A program made the position numbers and the translations under genes. Shown piece by piece: positions 1-13,929 of a DNA stretch of 64,000 bases (positions are counted from its first letter, which is position 1; each line of letters begins with the position of its first letter). The notes beneath the pieces are model-generated. The model worked only from the letters and a program-made list of their open reading frames with translations, made no database searches and was not told where the DNA came from. Source of the stretch: Spodoptera frugiperda (lineage: Eukaryota; Arthropoda; Insecta; Lepidoptera; Noctuidae); assembly GCF_023101765.2 (NCBI RefSeq), contig NC_064217.1, positions 3,782,001 to 3,846,000 of the forward strand, given 5' to 3'.

Positions 1-234
1 GTTTAAGTAACACAATATCCCAGAAATATTCTTTCATAAAGTAAATATTTAAATTTACCGAGTTCCTATCGTTCAGACCGCATTCACGTAATTTTGAACA
101 AGAGAACATTGTGCCTATTGAATTAAACTATCTGTTGCCATTACGCATTGTGGTGCTACATATACGAAAAGTGATTATTCCAATTTATCTCTGCGACGTA
201 ATGACGTAACAATATGAAATACGACGACGATAGA
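1..234. other. AT-rich non-coding sequence
   Basis: No ORF or repeat that I can support. Probably intronic to Appl or upstream intergenic. Confidence 0.5.
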
Positions 235-309
235 CAATTGTTGCTCATACAATATGATTGGAATAATTTCAGGTAAATTATTCCAATCATATTGTATGAG
301 CAACAATTG
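235..309. repeat. Perfect 35-bp inverted repeat (hairpin)
   Basis: Bases 235-269 are the exact reverse complement of 275-309, with a 5-base spacer (CAGGT). The length resembles a pre-miRNA, but perfect pairing without bulges fits a fresh template-switch duplication or a hairpin-siRNA source better. It is not linked to an obvious transposon. Confidence 0.9.
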
Positions 310-3300
310 CGTTAAAATATACTTTCATCAAATTATAGTTGAATTTTAAACAGATATTGAATTAATTATAATTGAAAATGTTCAGGTTACGTTATCTATA
401 TGCTATTTTTAACACATCATATTTTCAAGTTAGTAACAAAACTTTGGAGACGGAAATTTTCCGATAACGTGGACGGCACCAAAAATACCCACTCATCTCA
501 TTTGGGGGTGTGATGGGGGCATAAAATCTTTCTTGAAACTTGGAAACTTCCAATCTCGTAAAGTCAGCAAGTCTTCTTATTTGTAATCTCGTATTTTTTC
601 GTCGGTTTTCCGCGCATCGTCAATAACAGTAGTGCGGCGCGGTGCCGACATCATATTGCGATGCACGCCGAGCCGGCCGGAGCGCTCGCTCGGAAATTGC
701 ATCGTGACGTTTTGCTCGATTTTCCCCTCACTCGTTCGATGGCACCGAAACGCGCTAATTGCTTGCAATCTATTGCTTTTTAATGTGTTTGCAGCAATCG
801 GAAGCTTTATTTTCGATTATTTTTGTACGCCGAGTAAACGGTGACAATAATTTGAATTGCAAAGGACTTTTTGTTTCATGCCTGTTCGGATTTTGTTATT
901 GATGTTGTTGGTTGACGTTTTATTGTGACAGTTTCAATGTTTGTTGTATTTCAATATTGTTGCATCGTAGCATATGTAATCTATGGTCTTTATAGCCGGA
1001 ACAGCAATAAATCGTGTTGTGCGCACGGACGTCTCGAGAGGCTGTCTCGGACGAGTATGTCTGTAATCTACGCCCGATGCAATCTGCCGTAAGTGGCATG
1101 CAAGGCATGTGTTCAGCGTCGATTGGTACAACGCACAGATATGTATAATTCGCTCTATATGCAAAACAAGGATCGACTGTGAGTCAAGTAACGTTACCAT
1201 AAACTTTCAGTACAATACTATAGAATGGCTTCACAAAAACTCTCCGAAATTAGTATTTATCACACAGACGATTAGACGCATAATGTACACACAAAACGAC
1301 TTTCTTATACAAAGATTACGTTGGTAATGTACTTGCAACATTACTGATATTAAGCTATTAAGTACACTGTTCAAATACGAGGCTGGGAAGAAACGATGGT
1401 TCGTCGCTTAACGAGCGAACATTGCCGCGAATGGAGCGATTAGGCGTACACTTAACGTCAACTTTGACTTTATAAGCGTATTTGATTTTGTTTGCTTGTA
1501 TGTTGCTAACTAAAATGTATTCGCTTATGAAGGTTATTGAAGTGTGAAGTTTAATGGTCGATGTGGAGAAGTTTTAATGTTTAAGTGATTCGAATTCGAA
1601 AGTAAAGAAGAATCAACGTAATTCCATCCCCAAATATATTGAATACAATCTACTCTCTTCCTACAAAATACGGTCGATTTTCAAATACCCCAATCACAAC
1701 CGCGCAACAATTACCAGCCTGCAACTAATAACTCCTTTCGAACACTAATTACAGCCAACCTCTGCATTACTCATGGCCCCCTGGTACTTCAGCTACCTCA
1801 CTGCACAATGGGTGATTCATAACCTTAGTCTAGACAACTGGTATTGATCAGGACACCCCTGCTGGTGACACCACGGGGCAATGAATCACCGATAAACAGA
1901 TTATGGGTAAATACGCGACTCATTTTAATTGCACCCACAGTTGTAAATTTTATTTAATGGGGGGTTTTGGAGCGAAACTTTTTAGGGGAAATGTTAGGTG
2001 GACTTTGGCTGTGTATTAGCACATTGCATGCATTTGTTTGCAGACAGATGTTTGCATTTTAGTTTACTTTAGAATTTGACAATTACTAATTGCTAGGTAC
2101 TCATACACTAAAATAACTACCTGTAATTGTGTATATTGTTAGCTGGGAGCGAGGAAACTACAAAAGTTTCTCTGAAATCGATAATTCTACAAATGTAACA
2201 CATACTTCATATCTTTTCAACTTTAAAACACCAGAAAATTTCCAAAACACCCTGTTTAACCACCAACATATACATGTACATTGTACAACAACATAATAAA
2301 CACAGGAACAAAATCCAGACAGATTACGATTCCAGTCTATATCGCTGACACTTCCTAGAACAAATCTGCTTACACATAACGTCATGGTATGACAAATATC
2401 GTCTAGACGGCTAAGCGGTCTGTTTGTTCATGTGCTTTATACTTAGGTACACAGAGCCAGGAATATGGCTATTAACTTGGGCTAGCTGGTCTGACCTTGT
2501 GCATGATTGTGGCACGTTCCTCGTAGATAGGAAAGAAAATATGCTTAGTAAATAAATGTTTTTCGTTAGAATCGTAGCTGTTTTTTGTATATAAGGGTAG
2601 AGAACTGACGAAGAGCGTAAAGAAAAAGAATTACTCTGTACGTGTTCTTGGTCCTTATTTTTGGCCACAGCCTGTACCTACACAGCCTATTAGGTGTTTT
2701 ACGAAATTCGTACTAGACGTGACATCAAAGTTCATTATCATTTAGCATTATCACATCAAGCATTTAAGTTAAAAGTTTCTAACCAAAAACACAGTAAAAC
2801 GTTCACAAATTTCTAAAACCACTTTCATTTATTAATAACACCAAAGGAAGTGCATATCGTATCATCTTACCATGTAATACCGCTTTCCACTTCCCCATTT
2901 GCAACACTCTCTTAATAACCTTAGAACCCCATCTTCTCGTCTACAATTCCATGTTGAGAGTTCATTGAACCCTCACAATAACACCTTACATTCGCCCATC
3001 CACTCGGTGATAATGTAATCTCACTGCAGACTATAATAAGATGAAGCACTCATCATGAGCGAGTCTTATGTACTTGTAGGTAAGTACTGGGTTCTAGGGC
3101 TCTTTCGTAGATAACTTTTTAGTTGGTACTTTGAGTAGGGTTGGTGAACGCAGCGAATTTTGATGAAAAGTCTTCATAGTAGTAGCGAAAAAGTTACAGA
3201 AATTCTAAGTACCTGTGATTTAAGAATGGTTTAGATACTTTTAAAAGACAGCAAAAACAAATAAAGGACAAAACGCGAAGGATGTTACAATATTAACAGA

Positions 3301-4839
3301 ATAAATTAAATATCATAAAATCCTTTTATAATAAACATGAAAGGATATCATTAAATTAATTGAGGCCACACAATCAGAATTAAACATAAGCATTGACTTG
3401 CAAATTAGCTTGAAAAGGCGTATCATAAAAATTGACCCGAACGCAGCGGTACATCAAAGGCGTATCTATACGCAGCGTATTGTCGTACGTTGGTACGCCA
3501 CGTACATGTTGCGATGACACTTTGACAAGCACCTGATGTCGGTGGAATATTTATTTTTTGAATATAACTGCTGTTAAAATCCCCGGAATATTTGCACACA
3601 AAATAAGCCATGTGAAAACGTTAATATTTAAATACACGGTTCTCGACTATTTGTTGTTTGTTCGAATCACGTAATTGTTTTCGCGAATTAATCGTTTTAA
3701 TTCGATGGACGGTGTTTGTTGATGACAGTTTTATATTGTAGTCGGTTGAGTTGATAAATAAGGCTGTTGCTACAACAGTTATATATGATTAATAGGCAAG
3801 AATTTAATATAGTTAATGTGGTAGTGACTTAATATTTTAATTGTTATCATTACAAGAAATGTTATTTAAAATTTAAAATGAAGAGTCTCGAATTTCTGAC
3901 AAACTAAAACTATAAACTTGCACTTAAACCAACACTGCTCCAAAACTAGTGTGTACTGTACACAAATCCGTGCCAAACATAACGCCACGTGTAATTAAGC
4001 TAACCGAATAGAAACAAAGGCGGTCCCTAAACATTATTAAACAAAAGCTACCCTTTGTTAAAACGCACGTATACTCGGAAACTCGGCACAAATTCCGGAT
4101 TTAGTTTCTAATTGCGTTTCACTGAATGTAATCGATCCTCTATTCCACGTATCTTCAGTTTATATGCGAAATCCAGCTACTGTTGCCTTGTTAAATCCGT
4201 ATTCGGTACTGAATGTAACATTAGTCTACTCCAGGGTTGCCAGTTCACGCCGCACACCGAATGTTGCCAGTATTATCGGCGTTTAGTCTTCTCATCACGT
4301 TCGGCGTTAGTGCACCACTAGTTTGGAATCTACTTTTGCGACCTTATACCACACTGTATTGTTTACCAGTAAAACGGTTATAACTGTCAAATTGTATGAT
4401 AATAAAATTTACATTATGAAAATCAACATGTCGTTTAATTTAATCAGAATTTATACGGTGTTTCAATAACAGCTATTTTATAGTTTTATAGCAAATAGCA
4501 ACACACCAACTGAACTGTATTAGTTCGCATATAGTAGTAGGTATACTTTAATGGCAATAGTCCTGATATATGTAGACGATCCGAATTAATACGCTCACGT
4601 TAGCACATAGCCGTCACTAATCGCAGTTCAGCATAGACTATAGTGATGCATCTAACAGTGTCATTAGTGCGCATAACATAATAAACGCTAACGACATCAC
4701 CACTTCACGTACCGTCTTTAATCTAATCTCGCAAGTAAGGACGTGCTATTACCTAGATGAGTTTCGCATTCGCTAAACAGCTCGGTGCCAATAGTCTAGC
4801 TACACCGCAATGCAGCCAAAAACGGTGACCTGAAGTCGC
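310..4839. other. AT-rich gene-free stretch
   Basis: Only short chance ORFs. A CpG-rich patch at about 620-740 stands out against the AT-rich background and could be regulatory. A short foldback has arms ggtgattcat (1811-1820) and atgaatcacc (1881-1890). Nothing else is supportable. Confidence 0.5.
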
Positions 4840-5420
4840 GACCTATATTCGGATATTCGGATACGCGGATATAATAGACGATGATCCGAATTGTGAATGT
4901 GTCTCACGCTCCAATAGATAGAGTTCCACACATGCGAGTGCGTGTGATACGTTTTTCTCGCTATACACAACACTTTTTTTTATTATAAATTCAAACGGGC
5001 ATATTCGATCGTTTTGAATATTATATTTTAGAACGAATTCCTTTGAATAGAAAATGTTTATTCAAACAGCATTTTTTAATGGTAATAGCGATAAATGAGT
5101 TTTATATTAATCCGTTAACAAACTTGGCAGATTTGCACACTTTTTATAATCCTTACATTAATTACGAGATTATACATAAAATAAATCTCAAATGATAGTA
5201 AGAGAAATAACTATGGCAATATAATAAATAAAGAAATGGAACATGCAATAGAAACAAATAACAATAACAGTAAAACATTTATGTGTGTAACGGCGACAGT
5301 CCGCACGACTGACCCACATAAAAGGATTATGATTCGGACATATAACGTTGATGATCCGCATTGTGCATGAGCCTCACGTCCGACCTGCGGATACCGCGGA
5401 TACTGCGGCTCATAGTCCCT
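4840..5420. repeat. Diverged direct-repeat pair, probable old transposon
   Basis: Blocks at 4881-4908 and 5351-5378 match at 24 of 28 positions (starting atgatccg, ending ctcacg). Both sit next to short echoes of attcgga/gcggata sequence. The spacing and shared flanks suggest the ends of a degraded element, or a tandem duplication. A weaker echo lies at about 4573. Confidence 0.45.
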
Positions 5421-6519
5421 GCACTATGCATGACTTACGGCGAATAAGTTTTATGACATTCTCATACTACGACACTCAGAATGTGACAAAAAGTTCAGCT
5501 TTTCTTGTGTCTCGTGTCTGGCGTTAAATTTCGTAGTGTCTGGCGTTAAATCTCAGCTGAACAAAGCTATATAATACAGTTATTTTTCTTGTCATATTTT
5601 CTTATGTGATTTTTCTCCTTTCTTTTCTCATATTGTGCATTTTGCGGTACATTTTCGTATTTCGTTCTGAAGACCGTTGCAGTTATTATTTTGGGTGTTA
5701 TGCAATGTGTCTTTCTTAACAATATTTTTGTACGATTATTCCTTTTCTTAGTAGGTTGCATAAAATTGTAATAATTTATTAAAAAGTTTTAATAAATTAG
5801 GCCGAGGCTTGTTCGTGGCAAGATAGGTACCTATTTTTTTATTCTTACTGTAATTTCCTTCATTATTTCTTCTTTAATTAAATTCTAGTGTGTGTGGCAA
5901 CAATACTTTTAATGAAGAATATTTTGTTACAATCACACCAGTATATTGTTTCAGTAAATTGATCGATGCGGTCAAGCATCAAGTGCGACCAAAATGATAA
6001 TTTGACGCGAGGTCACGAACTGAAAATATGCACATTAATTTACCATGTACGTTACTGTACATCACGTCTGTACCGTAAAATAATACGGTGCTAATGATAT
6101 TCCCGTATTGTGAAGCTTGTCACGTGCCAATTATGTGGATCCCGAGTATCCAGACTAACTTCACACAATGTGGAATTGCTGCAGCATTTCAGCGAATTAT
6201 TTTTGGGAATGACTTAAAGTAGTATTGGAGAGTGTTATCTACTATTCAAATATGTAATTTTATGGGACACATACACATGATTGACTAGTTTATGTGTGTT
6301 TGAATATTGAGAGTAATCTTATTCCACATTATAATGAGGATATCCAAATCCAATCCAAATTGCGACTTCAATCCAAAGATCGAAGCTGTGAAGCACTAAC
6401 TTATAAATATGTACTTATATTATACGGGATAGTATCTTCCCTTAGGGTAAAGATGCGCGTATGATGTACGATGTATTTTTAAATAAAATCAATAGTTCTT
6501 ATATCAGGAATATCATGCC
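5421..6519. other. AT-rich gene-free stretch
   Basis: No gene. It contains a 22-bp-period duplication at about 5514-5551 (gtgtctggcgttaaat twice). Otherwise featureless. Confidence 0.5.
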
Positions 6520-6690
6520 TTCTTTTCAAGAAAAATATGATACATTTCAACAGATGTTGGTACCTATATTGTATCTCAAGAGCTTACTTTGACGGAAGGT
6601 GAAGGCGAGAGGGGATGAAGTATTTATAGATTGACGTCATTAACTTTTATTTATAAGGTGCTTATTGACGCACTCCCGGTCTGACTTGAA
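6520..6690 (+). repeat. Dispersed repeat, copy 1
   Basis: Shares tctcaagagctta, tttatagattgacgtcatta and cttattgacgca in the same order with the reverse complement of about 30290-30560. The two copies are diverged and in opposite orientation. No coding capacity. Family unknown. Confidence 0.6.
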
Positions 6691-8704
6691 AGGAGATGGG
6701 GTTTCAAGGCTTCTTTTCTCTTTTATAAGGTATTTTCTTATAAGAATGGTTTGAGAGCTTGTATCCATGGTTTTTAAAGCTTTGTATCTTCATTGTATTG
6801 TATGTTATGACAGTGAGGGGAAAAGGATACGGAATAATTTCTTTTCAATCTTTTTCTCGACTGGAAATTGTGTTGGAGATAGCCATGGATGTTAATAAAA
6901 AGCGATATCTATCTAATGCTAACAGCTCTAGTTTTTTTATTACTACTGAAAATGTTCGTTAGAGATCAAACGCAAAGATCCAAACAGTTGTGGATATCGA
7001 TATCAAAACTTTGAAAGTAACAAAAAAATCCGTTACGTAAAAATCAGAAAACCATTATAACAAACTTAAAAACAATTAAAGCAGTTTGATCAACAAAAAC
7101 TGAAGTAAACGAGCCTCTGTCGTCAGCCTGCGGGCTGTTCCATTTTCCCAGCGAATTAATTTAGAGCACCTTCCTAACAATTTTGTAACAGCAATTAACC
7201 GTTATACTTTGAACTATAAATATTCACAATATCCCGTCCAGTCTCATCGCTGGCACTTTGGAGAGAAATTGCCAATTTCCTGCCACTACGGTTCGAGTCC
7301 ACATAGCCGTGTATACATAAATAATTTGTTTTCATAGCAATTTGCACGCAGTTTCGGTTGATTTATAATCCTTTACAGTTTTTAGTTTATGATTGGTGTT
7401 TTGGTTTTCATTTATTGAATGCAATGTATTCGTTTTGTTGTTCACGGTTCAGTTAGCGCCATATTTAATTGTTGGTTTTTGTTGAACGACATTTGCAAAT
7501 TGGTTAGTCTCGTTGATAATATTTTATTGTTTTAGTATGGGTGTTTAAATTCATTTTTGTAATTGTTGTTTTATATTTAATTGTTTGGTTGTAAATACAT
7601 GAGAGAGGCATAATTTTTCGAGTAAAATTAATGTGGTTAGTATAAATAATATTATTATAAACTGTAGCTATTTATTTTCAACAGTTTTGGAAACATTACT
7701 CAAGTTTAACAAGCTCTATCACGTAATCTGATCTTCGTTAGAAAACCTTTTACTAACAATTTATTTACTGAAAAGACAAGAAAACTTAGAAAAAGATTAT
7801 TCCAGATGAAATCTTCAGAAGCAATGAGGGGAATTAAAAAGATTTCCAGGTATTTATGTAATGTGATTTTTTGGAAAAGAAAATTCCTTTCCAGAAGAAT
7901 TTTCCGAGAAAAATAAATAGAAGCTAGATCAGGAAATTAAATTGTGTAAGATCGGATAGTAGCCTGGAAACATTTTGAAAGACAACAAGACTATTTTATT
8001 GATGTCTTGTGTTTCTAGGTTATTTTTGTTCACTATCTATGTAATCTTGGGAAAATGCTCTTTATCTTTTTTGTCACTAGTTACAGATCAGCACAAACTC
8101 TTATTTAACATCAACGACACTACTAGGCAATGACTATGCTACATTTTATGCTACTTTAATTGAACCAAATAGTAGAAAATTCAACGATTAACAAAAGAAG
8201 CTCTGCATTTAATGATCAACAAGCTCTCCTCTATTGCATTTTAGATCTGTCATTACCACCTGCACTAATCTAAAATTATAATCCCATTCGGAATACAATG
8301 GATATCTCTAAACAAACACGCCATTATCACCTCCAACACAATACAAACAATAATCAATTTTGCGTGACAAGTTTTGTTGTTCACATTATTATATTGCACT
8401 TGCTAATATGTGATTGTCGTTATTGGTTGTAAATTCGCGTCCATATTGGATTATATGCACACAGGGATCTGTGTAATTGCGTCTAAATTGAATTGCGTTT
8501 TTGGATAAACATTTTCACCTGATTATAATGATCAATACGAGGTAAATATGGTAGTTGTTTATTTACTTAATATTTGAAGTATATGGTGGCTCAACGTTCA
8601 TAGTCGAAACATATGTGATAGTCGTGGCGGCTAGTCGAAACTGAGAACATAAATAAACCTTATAGGGATGCAATTACTTCTTGTAATATACTGATATTCA
8701 GCCG
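6691..8704. other. AT-rich gene-free stretch
   Basis: The longest ORF, 67 codons at 6759-6962, is AT-biased with no recognisable domain and is taken as chance. No repeat recognised. Confidence 0.5.
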
Positions 8705-8765
8705 CATCTGAATAGGACTCAGTGCCAACCCCATAACTAGTTGGGAAAAGGCCAGGAATCCAAGA
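8705..8765 (+). repeat. LINE 3'-end fragment (RTE-like)
   Basis: The phrase containing ccataactagttgggaaaag resembles short 3' ends of RTE-type non-LTR elements common in moths. Very short, so the family call is tentative. Confidence 0.35.
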
Positions 8766-8823
8766 TAAAGATGGCATAACTTTAATTTTCTCATTCGCTC
8801 CTAAGATCTCAGTTGAACAATCC

Positions 8824-9005
8824 AGACCAGAGAATGTTCCGGAGCTGCGGACTACCTAGCGGGTTTACCGGGGCTCCGGCTCGAAAAGCAGGAAAAGGAA
8901 CGGGGTGGTTTTTAGTCAGTAAGAGTCTGACCTCTCGCCTCGCCCAAGGCGGGAGAAGTCATTGGATGATTTTCCCCCCTCAAAAAAAAAAGACCAGAGA
9001 ATGTT
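8824..9005 (+). mobile_element. LINE-tail insertion with 15-bp target-site duplication (GTTTACCGGGG family, copy 1)
   Basis: The body, 8839-8990, has the core gtttaccggggctccggc, an ACGGGGTGG block, the inverted pair cgcccaaggcggg and a poly-A tail. Both sides carry agaccagagaatgtt (8824-8838, 8991-9005), a clean target-site duplication. This is a 5'-truncated retroposed tail. Other copies lie at about 42936, 44444 and 55983. Confidence 0.85.
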
Positions 9006-10967
9006 AACCCAAAGCAGATTGGCACCCAAACAATTTGTTTTCTGATTTGTCTACCGTTACAAAAATGGTCCCTAGACCTTCAAAACTAATAAACTCAGTC
9101 AGTGGGGCGCTCTAAAATTTTACTAGACTAACCAATTTAGACAGTACCGTCATAAAACCCGAAAAATAATGTAACCAATAAAAGCTGAATGTAATTTTAC
9201 GTAGTACGAGTTTTCTCTTGGGAATCGAGATGATTGCCGTAGTAGCGAGGTCTAGGAGACATTGTCTAGACTAGACTTTAATAAACTTATGGTACCTAGG
9301 TCTTTATTGGCGGTATGTGCGAATTACTATTACGTAGGTCTGGGTGAATTTGGCTTTTGGTGTTAGTAGGTGTAATCTTTTTAAATGTAATGGTGCGTTT
9401 GTATGTTAATAAGTAGGTTGGGTATTTAACTAGGTAAAATGCTTTTTGAAGAAGTCATGAACTAAAGAAAACGTCTAACTTATAAGGATGCAAAAAATAA
9501 AGAGTCAATGATTTTAGAATTACATCACCCAATACGTGAAATGAGAACTACATCATAAAAATTAAACACATACGGTACTCAACATCTAGCAACTTGACAA
9601 AAACCTAAAACAAATTAATACTACAGAAAATAGAAAAAAAAATGGAAAAAAGAAAGAAAATCAATTTAAATCTCAGCGGGCAGCTATTCAATTACTGCAG
9701 CGAGCCGATATATCGCTCAGCCAGCCAATCACTCGTACTTTACGCGATAAATTTAGGTTTTACACAGAAAGCCTGCGTCGTGATTGGACAACACTAGCTA
9801 GTGCCAGCGATATTAACTGGTACCTCCGTGATGTATGGACTGCAGTTACATTTTTGGCTAGATTTCGCCTTTTCCAACGTTAACGGGATTGATGGCTGTA
9901 TTTATGACTAATCTAGTATACAAAGCACAATAGCAAATTGAATAGATTTTTATACATAATTATATATAGTCTAATTGAGTTGTAATAAGGTATAATATCT
10001 ATTTGTACGTATATTCTATTTCGCTAAAAAAATAACAGGAGCGTTCTCGCTTTTTTTTTGTTGTTTCTGTGCAAAATATTACAGACAGCAATCCTGTATG
10101 TTCTTACAACAAGAAATGAGGTTGTTTTTATAATGTGTAACAACAATAAAAATATAACATTCAATCTAGTAACTTATCAAGCGCTGCTTTACTTCATACT
10201 TCCAAAACTGTTTCCTAACTTTTCCTCTCTTATATACCTATTGTTGATGCCCCGTCTACGAGATGTCATAAACACTAAGACAGGACTTAATTACGTTTTG
10301 GACACTTAAATTGTTGGGCCTTAGTAAACATTATAATATGGAAGATTACTTAAGATAACTTTTGTTGATAAACAAAATAAAAGACGGACGATTCTACCGG
10401 CGATACTGATACCAAATTAGTTTCTGTGCGTGAAAAATCACTTACATCGTCTTTTCATTAAAATATTGACGCATATCACGCACCGAACTTTGATAAAATA
10501 TCATCGCGATATCACTATACTTTTTTAATATCTACACTCGATGAGATGCAATAGCTGTGTAGGTAGTTCAGATTACATGTAAGAAGCTTCTCAAAGTATG
10601 AACTCGTGCAAGTTTATAAGACCATAGTGTAAACTAGGGAGCTCCATTCATGTCGGCCATATTGTCGGATATTGCCTACGAACATATTGCCTCTCGAAAT
10701 TAATATGCAGTGCCGTAATGCTTGTTCACTTGTGTCGAGATAAACTACATACAAAGTGAATTAATGTTTATTACACAGCTATTATGGTCTTATTTCGTGT
10801 ATGGGTTTGTTGTTGGTTAAGTTTATTTTGTTCGTAAATCTGTCTGTTAAGTTCAATATACTAGTTTTCTGACTATTGTACGGGAATTGGTTTGCCCCAA
10901 ACTGAAATTGGCAAATAGATGATGTTCATATTGTTCAATTCTCATACTGAATTTTACAGTTTAATTG
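9006..10967. other. AT-rich gene-free stretch
   Basis: The 83-codon ORF at 10058-10309 is AT-rich, hydrophobic and lacks a domain; I treat it as chance. 9690-9860 has slightly higher CpG content and no recognised repeat. Confidence 0.5.
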
Positions 10968-11250
10968 GGATGATGACGTGGTATGATAATTGAAAATCTC
11001 GTTTAGTCTAGTTAAATCAGTTCTTTGGTAATGAAAAATTTTAGACACGTATTTTTTTTTTTGTCATGTATGAAACAATACCTGGATAAAACGAATCAAA
11101 GTTTAGGAGTTAGGAGCTAGTACGTACGCAGAAGTGACTTCATGCGGTATTTCAAATCAATCTATGTTCGAAAGTATCAGGTTCCGTAAGAAAATAAAAA
11201 ATACACATCTAATATTTTAAAATAACCTACAAGACGGACAATAAAATAAA
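10968..11250 (+). repeat. Dispersed repeat pair, copy 1
   Basis: Matches 37832-38110 along its length through ordered shared blocks: gggatgatgacg/ggatgatgacgg, ttagacacgtatttttt, gaatcaaagttta, tttcaaatcaat and acaagtcggac-like ends. Diverged, non-coding, same orientation. Family unknown. Confidence 0.65.
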
Positions 11251-11853
11251 AATAAGTCACCTACCCTATTATCCCTTTTAAAGATTACAACGATTATCTA
11301 AAAACACGACAGCAGTCGGAAACAAAAGAACCGTACCTATTTTCGTAGTAATCCACAAAGGGAATGATAAATAACAAATTCAACCTCCACGTACCTACAG
11401 TGCCTTAAAATATCTCTTGATTAAATCCTAACTTAAACAATTCTCACCTCAACGCAGGTCACGTTTAATTGGACCATGATACAAAGGGCGAATTCATTAA
11501 ATTTAAATTCTCTCACAGGTAAAATATGGAATTGATAATACTTGGGTCGGTCATATTTAAATAATGTATTTAGATATGGAAAATCCTTTGATTCGCTTCT
11601 GACGACAGTCGGTAATGAAAATTAAATTATTATCTGTCAGCCATTTTAGAAATTCTACGACGCTTTTGACGTGTTACCTTTACAAGGTGGGAAGGTAATG
11701 AGAGGTTAAATGTGTGATTATTATTTAATAACAAAGTACTTCTGTAGAATAAAAGTTACCAATAGGTATATTTGTGTGATTAGTTTATCTGTAATGAACA
11801 GTAACTAATTCAATTAATATTAATGATAATTTCAAATAACGTCAATTTAAGAC

Positions 11854-11978
11854 TAACTGCCGCACTCAGATACATTTATTGATTACTTAAACTATTCCTT
11901 AGTAGCGATTTTGTTCTGAAAAGAATTGGTTAAGACTTGGGTAAGTAACCATTAAATGAGTCTGAGTACGGCTTAAAA
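11854..11978. mobile_element. Foldback MITE, copy 1
   Basis: The arms gccgcactcag (from 11859) and ctgagtacggc (to 11972) continue inwards as imperfect complements over about 34 bp each. The short AT-rich core has no ORF. A second, partly degraded copy is at about 62789-62898. Confidence 0.7.
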
Positions 11979-13017
11979 ACATAAATCAAAGGACAATGTA
12001 AATTTTACGTTGTATTTACATACATACTATACTCCCTACTACACGTAGTTATGTACTAAGTACAATGTTAACCAAAGCCATAAAAGGTTAAGACTAAAAT
12101 GTCAACGAAATACGATAAGGGTTAGGTACTTCGTGTAAGGGCGCATGAATTAATTAGATGCCCCATTCTCTAAGACATGCGTATGCATGAGGGCACTGGC
12201 ATCTCGTACTTAGGCGATGATGGTATGTTAGAATTAGTTAATGGAATCTGATAATGGAATTGGGATATAGAAAGGAGCATACCTATTATCTACACAATAT
12301 GAATACCAATGTATGTTTCGTGTGTTGTAGAGAAAAACCTTTGTGTTATCTGTGTATTATTTTTTTAAAGCGAATATTTGAAAATAGAATTCGATGGTTA
12401 GGCACAAAACTATCTGAACCTTTTTAAATATCGAATATTTTGTAAAAAAATTATTGAGTTAAGATAAATAAATTAAAAAAAAAGTATAAATAAAAATTCG
12501 AGCGGGTCGGTTCGAAATTCAAATAATTGAAAGTCTGACTAGCTATTTATGAAGGAGATTGTCAACGCTATAGAATATACAATTTTAGTTCTACTTCTCA
12601 TCGCCTTAAGGTAGATATTTCTATTTAGAATTGTAAGATTGTAGATAACGCGACATTTTCGCAACGCCCACCATTTGTATCTATTTAAATGTCCCAATGA
12701 AGTACAACAAAAAGTGCTCTAATAAAGTAAAATTTAGTTTTATAATAGAAAAAAATAATATCGAAAATCTAGATTATTACGGTATTAAAATTGAATATCT
12801 TTATTTTTCTAACACAGGTTAACAATCTCACTAAAAGTCGTTGAAAAGTCACATTCTTATGTATATTATGTTATAACGAACGAACTTTGTAAGACCGTTC
12901 AAGTTCAAACGATTTAGAAGTTTAGCCTAAGAAAGAAGGACTAAAAAAAATAACTTACCTCAAAGTTAAATAGGTGATTTATTATATTTTTACTGGGTTA
13001 TAAGTTTCATAGTTTCT
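11979..13017. other. AT-rich gene-free stretch
   Basis: No ORF, repeat or RNA gene that I can support. Confidence 0.5.
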
Positions 13018-13270
13018 TGTGTGGGAGAGTCAACAACCAAAGTGATACAACGGCCTCACAAAAAACCGACGTGAAACCATGTTTGCGTTGTGTGTGTTTC
13101 GTTGTTTGAGTGAGGTTACCAGAGACTTAATTGCCCTTAAATTCCTAACCCTCAAATGCAGGCAACGTACTTGTAACACCTCTGGTGTTTCGCGTGTCGA
13201 TGGGTGGTGGCGGTTGCTTACCATAAAGTGAACCGTCAGCACGTTTACCATAAAAAAATAAAATACCTAT
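13018..13270 (+). repeat. SINE-like interspersed repeat (family D), copy 1
   Basis: Shares the cggcctcacaaaaaaccgac, gttgtgtgtttcgttg, attcctaaccc and acttgtaacacctctgg blocks with 60895-61030 (same strand) and 40968-41290 (opposite strand). It ends in an A-rich tail (cataaaaaaataaaat). Non-autonomous retroposon of uncertain class. Confidence 0.7.
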
Positions 13271-13929
13271 AAAACTAAACGGTCTTCATTCTGTCACATC
13301 AAACAAAAAATTATGTATATTTATTTAATTTTGAAATAAAATTAACCATCAACTTACAAAATGCAGCTTGAAAACTAGATGCTATTAAAGAAATCGATCT
13401 AAAAACTCTCTTTAAGTTAAAAACTACAGCGACATTGTTACCTGCATTATTAACTTGGTTTTCCTAGGAATAATAAACTCGGTAGCTCAGTTCAAGCGAA
13501 TACCGACTTTAATGAAACTTGGTTGGAAATAATACGAGATGCTTGTTTTATGAGAAACGTGGAATAATTTCGGAATGCAGATATTTTGGTAGAATCCAAG
13601 TAAAATGTAGATAGCGAAGCGGTACTAAGCATTCCTGGAGACGAATTCATTTTAGGTACGTAAGTAAGTATATATTTCTGTTCAACGTACTTGTAATTAG
13701 GTAACGTAGAGGAGCGCGTCTCCTTCAGGCTTAATCAGGGGCTCACCGGACATGGTTGCTTCGGTGAGTTCGAAAGTGCACTAAATGTAAAAGTGATGAT
13801 ACAACATATTGTATTTACGTGACGCCAAATGAAGTCTCATGGTGTTTATTCTTCTCGTGGATATTGTAAGAGCGAACTAAGAGGTACCTACACCTTTAAA
13901 AACCAAGCAAAAGTAGTTTCTAATAGACC
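13271..13929. other. AT-rich gene-free stretch
   Basis: A short hairpin at about 13741-13768 (gctcacc...ggtgagt) is the only structure noted. Confidence 0.4.

Noticed and set aside
8813..9007. 64-codon + strand ORF
   Set aside because: Reads through a retroposed LINE tail that recurs elsewhere in the window in non-coding positions.
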